From positions 1 through 36,853 of the forward strand of contig NZ_JACJTU010000061.1 in NCBI RefSeq assembly GCF_014698835.1: DNA of 36,853 bases, read 5' to 3'. Below, in pieces: positions 33,092 through 36,853 of the stretch. The DNA is from Nostoc paludosum FACHB-159. GTDB taxonomy: Bacteria > Cyanobacteriota > Cyanobacteriia > Cyanobacteriales > Nostocaceae. Both the position numbers and the translations under genes were made by a program. The notes under the pieces are model-generated. The model was not told the origin of the DNA and did no database searches. It saw only the letters and a list, made by a program, of their open reading frames with translations. How positions within the stretch are numbered: the first letter of the stretch is position 1; each line of letters starts with the position of its first letter.

Positions 33092-33212
33092 CCTCCGTTT
33101 GGGTGATGCGATTCAAGCACTTTTAGAGATTCATCAAGCGATTCTAGATATCCAGTTCTTGAACCAAGCTGAGGGACAAACAAATGCTTTCAACGACAGC
33201 CAAAAAGCATAA
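32961..33212 (+). CDS. Hypothetical small helical protein, 83 aa
   Basis: The ATG at 32961 is preferred over the TTG at 32946. MQQVLTVEQILAMLKGYEESLRM, then LRATPEYMKLEASERFTTSNDLRLGDAIQALLEIHQAI. Helical, no membrane segment. The middle (H/TP-x-Y-x-[KR]-L-x...LGD[AV]xxxLxxL) resembles the 65-aa protein at 33523, suggesting duplication within the operon. Confidence 0.5.
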   Translation: MQQVLTVEQILAMLKGYEESLRMLRATPEYMKLEASERFTTSNDLRLGDAIQALLEIHQAILDIQFLNQAEGQTNAFNDSQKA

Positions 33213-33247
33213 TCATTTGTACTCTTTTGGAGTCAATAGAGGCAGCA

Positions 33248-33514
33248 ATGAATAATTTAAGCAGAGTCTATGACTCAACCCTACTAACCAATTCCAAGGT
33301 GTACCAGATTGATAGAACGCTGTATCAATATCTGTTCAAAACAGGCACAATCCAACATCCAAAGTATCACTTTCGCCCTCTATCTGGACAACGGAAGAAG
33401 GCTGATTTACTGCTCAATCACAAAGCTTTGACTACTCGCTGTTATGAAGTCACAGGTATGAGTACCAATGCGAGAGTCATCAGCCAAGAATCACTGCAAT
33501 TATCGATTTTTTGA
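33248..33514 (+). CDS. Hypothetical small basic protein, 88 aa
   Basis: The ATG at 33248 follows AGAGG (33239-33243), a good ribosome-binding site. MNNLSRVYDSTLLTNSKVYQ, then LYQYLFKTGTIQHPKYHFRPLSGQRKKADLLLNHKALTT, a strand-rich basic sequence. No family recognised. Tightly spaced in the operon. Confidence 0.5.
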   Translation: MNNLSRVYDSTLLTNSKVYQIDRTLYQYLFKTGTIQHPKYHFRPLSGQRKKADLLLNHKALTTRCYEVTGMSTNARVISQESLQLSIF

Positions 33515-33522
33515 GGTGAATT

Positions 33523-33720
33523 ATGAACACTCAACCACTGCCAGAATTGATTGCACAAGCCCAGCAATTAGTAACCCAAATTCGGCAGCATCCACAATAT
33601 CAAAGGTTGCAGATGGATTGTGACGTAACACTTGGTGATGTCAGCCAATTTTTCAACACTCTGCAATGGTCAGCCACAGCTTCAACTGTGGACGTTTCAA
33701 GAGAAGGCTTTTTTCAGTGA
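33523..33720 (+). CDS. Hypothetical small helical protein, 65 aa
   Basis: ATG at 33523 after GAGGTGAATT (good ribosome-binding site). MNTQPLPELIAQAQQLVTQI, then HPQYQRLQMDCDVTLGDVSQFFNTLQW. Pattern-similar to 32961-33212. Followed by a short spacer with two HIP1-like AGCGATCGC words (33728-33763). Confidence 0.5.
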   Translation: MNTQPLPELIAQAQQLVTQIRQHPQYQRLQMDCDVTLGDVSQFFNTLQWSATASTVDVSREGFFQ

Positions 33721-33808
33721 TGGGAGAGCGATCGCAAAAAGCCGGCAAGCACAGCGATCGCCCACTGAGTAATGCATCAAGTACATCACACAATTTGGAT
33801 CTTACAGC

Positions 33809-34252
33809 ATGACACTTGACTACAAAAATCCCAACGATTGGGGCAAATCACCCCTGACCGACTCTGCCCTTAGACTACAGCAGTTCAAAGTAGAAAATCC
33901 TGAACAGTGGGCGGCAATGATTGAAGCGGATATCGAGGCACTTGACACACCCTTAGAAGAGATTGAAGATTACCCACCCTTCACTGGAACTGAATTTCTA
34001 GCAACTCATTCAACCATCGATGACCACCCATACTCTGCTGCATTTGGTCAGTTTTTGGGTAATGGTATTGATGCTGACATTGCAAATATATTGGCATTTG
34101 GTGAGAACCGATTTGATTTAATTTCCGAAGATTTTGACGACCCCGTAAGGCAATTGGCAACGAGAATTTATAGCCGATTTGAAGACATGGGTTATTGGGA
34201 TGAAGTGTCAGAATCCGACGATGATATCAACTACGACTTAATACCTTATTAG
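33809..34252 (+). CDS. Acidic hypothetical protein, 147 aa
   Basis: ATG at 33809 (MTLDYKNPNDWGKSPLTDSA). Strongly acidic, especially at the C-terminus (DEVSESDDDINYDLIPY). Trp and Phe are scattered and there is no membrane segment. The next gene starts 12 bp later. It could mask a basic partner or mimic DNA, but there is no direct evidence. Family not recognised. Confidence 0.5.
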   Translation: MTLDYKNPNDWGKSPLTDSALRLQQFKVENPEQWAAMIEADIEALDTPLEEIEDYPPFTGTEFLATHSTIDDHPYSAAFGQFLGNGIDADIANILAFGENRFDLISEDFDDPVRQLATRIYSRFEDMGYWDEVSESDDDINYDLIPY

Positions 34253-34264
34253 GAGAACAGCGCA

Positions 34265-34981
34265 ATGGACTTTGCAATACGTAATCCGGTAGTTGGTCAT
34301 GCAAGCCATATTGATGAAAAAGCACAAGCATGGGGAGGGTTTGAATCTGATATTCTGGGCTATCTCTCCGATATAAACAAGCTCGAACAGTTCGCTGATT
34401 ATGCGAATAATGCCCAAGAATTATCTGACCGATTAGAACCATTTCTGGACAACGCCAAGGTCGTCTTTGAGGCAATGGAGAAGTTGACCAAAGGGCAAGT
34501 AACCTGGGTCGAACTTCGTAAACAATACGGTTCTCATGTTGCAACTGCCATTGCCAAAATTCGCAAACTCAATTCGGAATTTGATTCAGAAATGAGTAAA
34601 ATCGATGCCCAAGATAGAGCAGATCTATTGCGAATTGACCAAAAACGCAAACACGCTTTAGCTGAAGTTGCTGCACAATTACACCACGATTTGCAAGCCG
34701 AATTGTGGAGACATGAAAATAAAATCAGCAGCATCGAAAATAGACAAACAGTGCAAGCTGAACGTCAAGCAATTACTACGGGATTAAGAGAGAAACGCCA
34801 ACAACTTTTAGCCCGTGCGAGGTTTGGTTCCAGGGCATTATCACCAAACCAAACCCCACAAGAAGTAATACCAATTCAACACACTAGTTATGCACCATCA
34901 TCGAGTGTTTCAGCGACAGGAACAGTAAGAGGTTGGGGTGCAATGCTGGGTAACTTGTGGCAGAAATTGGGCGAGAGATGA
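34265..34981 (+). CDS. Coiled-coil hypothetical protein, 238 aa
   Basis: ATG at 34265 after AGGAGAACAGCGCA (good ribosome-binding site). A mainly helical, charged sequence with a long coiled coil at about residues 85-180 (KIRKLNSEFDSEMSKIDAQD; LHHDLQAELWRHENKISSIE). The C-terminus is Ser/Pro-rich and ends in GWGAMLGNLWQKLGER. Located before two membrane proteins of the operon; may be a structural or bridging partner (inference). Confidence 0.5.
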   Translation: MDFAIRNPVVGHASHIDEKAQAWGGFESDILGYLSDINKLEQFADYANNAQELSDRLEPFLDNAKVVFEAMEKLTKGQVTWVELRKQYGSHVATAIAKIRKLNSEFDSEMSKIDAQDRADLLRIDQKRKHALAEVAAQLHHDLQAELWRHENKISSIENRQTVQAERQAITTGLREKRQQLLARARFGSRALSPNQTPQEVIPIQHTSYAPSSSVSATGTVRGWGAMLGNLWQKLGER

Positions 34982-35007
34982 CTAATTGATTAATAAGGAC
35001 TTGGCTG

Positions 35008-35544
35008 ATGTTAGTTAGAAAAAGTGATTCATCAACTAACGTCAGCCCTTTTTTGTATGAAGGGCTGGCAGAAAAACCATCACAACAACAGCAACCAGAA
35101 CAGCCGCAACCATTACCAGAAAATAACCGAGTTAGAACATTTAGACGTGCTGGTAATGCTTGTGAGATTGTCGCTGGCAGTTGTCTAAATAGTGCAGTGA
35201 TTTTCACCTTTCACCTGTTGCAAGTTCACCCAGTTGGAATGTTCCTTGCAGTGGGTACTGCACATCTGTATTTTACTGCCACTGCAACGGGTGAAGGATT
35301 CAACAAATTTGTCACTAATTTAATGACTGGTTGCAGTGCATCATTAGCTCTCTTGTGTGCGCTCAATGAACCCATTAGTGAGTGGAATGAATCGAGAATT
35401 TCTACTAGTACAGTTAAGACTTCTATTGAGTCGGTATATAAGCCAAAAACTGCTGAATCTTCAAGTTGGATGGATGGTGCAGGAGTGGTCATATTTCTAG
35501 TGATATTAATGATTTTTCTATTTGGTGGTAGGAGAAGTAAATGA
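35008..35544 (+). CDS. Membrane protein of the ATPase operon, 178 aa
   Basis: ATG at 35008. The N-terminal 50 residues are Gln/Pro-rich (SQQQQPEQPQPLPE). Two or three hydrophobic helices span residues about 55-115 (LNSAVIFTFHLLQVHPVGMFLAVGTAHLYF; LMTGCSASLALLCAL), with a final helix at the C-terminus (GVVIFLVILMIFLFGG). The ATPase gene overlaps its stop by 4 bp (ATGA), so the two are translationally coupled and probably form one membrane complex. Confidence 0.6.
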   Translation: MLVRKSDSSTNVSPFLYEGLAEKPSQQQQPEQPQPLPENNRVRTFRRAGNACEIVAGSCLNSAVIFTFHLLQVHPVGMFLAVGTAHLYFTATATGEGFNKFVTNLMTGCSASLALLCALNEPISEWNESRISTSTVKTSIESVYKPKTAESSSWMDGAGVVIFLVILMIFLFGGRRSK

Positions 35545-36767
35545 ATTATTTAACTGACAAACATAAACAGTTATCCGAGTCGCAACAATCGGGTTTAATG
35601 CTGTGGTTTGGTCAATTGCCGATGGATAAAAAAGCTGTTGCAATTGGGCTTAGTTTAACTGTGGGAATTAGCTCGGCTGCAATGGCGTGGCAGGGAACTA
35701 GCAGCGATCGCATTTACTTCTGCGTTCGGACTCCCCAGAAAACATTGGTATGCCAGGACAAAGATAACCGTCCTTTTCGCATGACCCCATTTTATTGGTC
35801 ACAGTGGAAGAGTGAAGGAATGCCCCCCCAAGTAGTGCGTGACCCAGCTATGGGAGTAAACGGGCTGGTGAAAGCGACCAACCCATACAAGGCGTTTTGG
35901 GCGTTTGGGGGATTCCTGGGATTTGCGCTAGCTGGGTGGATGCTGAGGCACTGCCAGTATGAGGAGAAGCAGAAAGCCGTATTTGAAGACATTGCCCAAA
36001 AACGGGATACTGCAAAAGCAGAGATGGCAGCTAGAGCTGAGTTATTAGATAGTTACCGAGACGTTGTTATCAAAGAAGTTGAGTTGCAAGCTGACTTAGA
36101 TTTGATAGCGAATGACCGCACTGTGGATATCCAAAAAGCGGAGATTTACGCCAACACTGAAATTGAAGTTACCCAGATGGAGGCATCTGACGCTATTTTT
36201 GAGGCGCAAACGGCAGGGATGACCGAAGAACAAAAAGCAGAGTACATAAAGACGTTGCGTGAGATGAAAACACCCTATCTACAAGGGAGTCAGACGCTAC
36301 AGGGGACGATTGACCCCAACGATAAGGTTACTGGGGGAGAACAGCCGGCGTTCCGTCAGGTTGCCGAAGGCATCGCTCCACAGGAGAATAAAACGGCGTG
36401 GGTACAGAATTTAATCAAACAAACTGCCCTCATCTGGGGCAACCAAGGGGGTGGTAAATCTTGGCTGGCTCGTTATGTTGCCAAAAAGAAGAAAGAGGCA
36501 GGCTACAGGGTAATTGTGCTTGACCCTGATAGCAACCGCGCAGAATGGAAAGGAGTTGAAAGTTACCATTCTTGGGAGGATATCGAGCAGCAAATCCGCG
36601 ACTACGTTAAAGAACTGGAAGAACGGCTAAAAACCTTCAATAATTCATCTTACAGTGAAGACCAATGGCGACAAAAACTGTGGTCAGAGGGTAAAGCTTT
36701 ATCTCTAATTTGTGAGGAAGTAACCACATACAGTGACTTTATTAAGTGTAACGACCTGCAATACTAA
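35541..36767 (+). CDS. Membrane-anchored P-loop ATPase, interrupted by a transposon (5' part)
   Basis: 408 codons as it stands; the last seven codons from 36747 are transposon DNA. Two membrane helices lie near residues 32-50 (AVAIGLSLTVGISSAAMAW) and 118-136 (FWAFGGFLGFALAGWML). A long charged helix follows (AEMAARAELLDSYRDVVIKE...). The P-loop domain begins near residue 295 with Walker A GNQGGGKS and Walker B LSLICEE. The architecture resembles VirD4/TraD/FtsK-like DNA pumps or HerA-like ATPases. The continuation (residues 403-613) is at 114-749 of this circular molecule. Without the insertion it would be the operon's terminal gene. In its present state sensor and C-terminal parts are missing, so the ATPase is almost certainly inactive. 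Confidence 0.8.
   Translation: MNYLTDKHKQLSESQQSGLMLWFGQLPMDKKAVAIGLSLTVGISSAAMAWQGTSSDRIYFCVRTPQKTLVCQDKDNRPFRMTPFYWSQWKSEGMPPQVVRDPAMGVNGLVKATNPYKAFWAFGGFLGFALAGWMLRHCQYEEKQKAVFEDIAQKRDTAKAEMAARAELLDSYRDVVIKEVELQADLDLIANDRTVDIQKAEIYANTEIEVTQMEASDAIFEAQTAGMTEEQKAEYIKTLREMKTPYLQGSQTLQGTIDPNDKVTGGEQPAFRQVAEGIAPQENKTAWVQNLIKQTALIWGNQGGGKSWLARYVAKKKKEAGYRVIVLDPDSNRAEWKGVESYHSWEDIEQQIRDYVKELEERLKTFNNSSYSEDQWRQKLWSEGKALSLICEEVTTYSDFIKCNDLQY
36741..36746. repeat. Target-site duplication ATTAAG, right copy
   Basis: ATTAAG ends where TGTAACG begins; the partner is at 108-113. See that entry for the uncertainty between 5 and 6 bp. Confidence 0.75.
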
Positions 36768-36853
36768 TCGCTCAAACCTGCAATCAAGAGATTTTCAAAC
36801 CAGGATTAACTGCAACTATAATTACGCTTCAGCCAGGATTAATTGCAACTGAA
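36747..36853. repeat. Transposon end, inverted copy of 1-107
   Basis: Begins TGTAACGACCTGCAATACT; continues with a second short box (AAACCTGCAATCAAG) and two long boxes (AACCAGGATTAACTGCAAC, AGCCAGGATTAATTGCAAC). Nearly identical to the inverted 1-107. The tip is at 36747, so the element body would lie to the right of the window. Confidence 0.8.

Noticed and set aside
1..36853. Linear plasmid with terminal inverted repeats as telomeres
   Set aside because: The terminal repeats have transposon-like tips facing inward with a shared hexamer, and joining the ends restores a gene; a circle is simpler.
1..36853. rRNA or tRNA genes
   Set aside because: No cloverleaf with conserved GTTC loop or rRNA core words was noticed on reading either strand; a tRNA scan was not run.

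Overview
This window looks like an almost complete cyanobacterial plasmid, most likely from a filamentous Nostocales-type host. The evidence is scattered GCGATCGC (HIP1) sites, GCGTAGC/GCGAAGC micro-repeats, a CyRepA1-type replication protein, cyanobacterial ISL3 and four-helix-bundle genes, and pentapeptide-repeat and WD40 proteins. No rRNA, tRNA or core metabolic operon was seen. The two window ends carry the same 107-bp sequence in inverted orientation. Each copy abuts the hexamer ATTAAG (108-113 and 36741-36746). Joining the two ends through one ATTAAG restores a single open frame, so the molecule is best read as a circle of about 36.6 kb. A multi-copy transposon, whose body is missing here, has split a Walker-type ATPase gene at the point where the sequence was opened.

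Layout. 1-850: transposon end and the 3' part of the split ATPase gene. 868-8690: accessory genes, namely a glutaminase-pentapeptide-membrane fusion, a DUF2887-type nuclease-like protein, a tyrosine recombinase, and a two-gene module of a DO-GTPase-like protein with a seven-bladed WD40 protein. 8852-11808: a small non-autonomous element with TGT...ACA ends and repeated boxes, interrupted by an intact ISL3-family IS (9384-11690, 8-bp target duplication) that carries a four-helix-bundle passenger. 11892-14197: a compact unit of three reverse-strand genes (39-aa protein, coiled-coil protein, coiled-coil/helical-repeat/Clp-N protein). 14493-15457: an XRE plus nucleotidyltransferase-fold pair resembling a toxin-antitoxin operon. 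15765-17732: parA-parB with two copies of a perfect 20-bp palindrome inside parB, followed by the remnant of a second parA.

18037-22680 is a worn region. It holds beta-rich proteins of one family (a double-module and a single-module gene), hypothetical proteins, and a roughly 225-bp duplication containing pieces of a broken small gene. 22681-25792 is a mobilisation region: a MOBP-like relaxase with a TOPRIM-like C-terminus, a MobC-like accessory protein, a leader full of tiny GNA-loop hairpins with a 134-bp tandem duplication (candidate oriT), and a divergent small helix-turn-helix-like protein. 25793-31700 contains AT-rich repeats, a small membrane protein, the large CyRepA1-type replication protein, and a ribbon-helix-helix regulator preceded by four regularly spaced operator-like boxes. 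31704-36767 is one long forward operon of small, mostly unrecognised plasmid proteins ending in the membrane-anchored ATPase that the transposon split.

Inference: replication (CyRepA1), partition (ParAB), dimer resolution (tyrosine recombinase) and mobilisation (relaxase/MobC) form the backbone. The GTPase/WD40, Clp-N/coiled-coil and nucleotidyltransferase/XRE modules are the best candidates for conflict or defence cargo. The Clp-N three-gene unit and the mini-hairpin leader are the parts I find hardest to explain with described systems.
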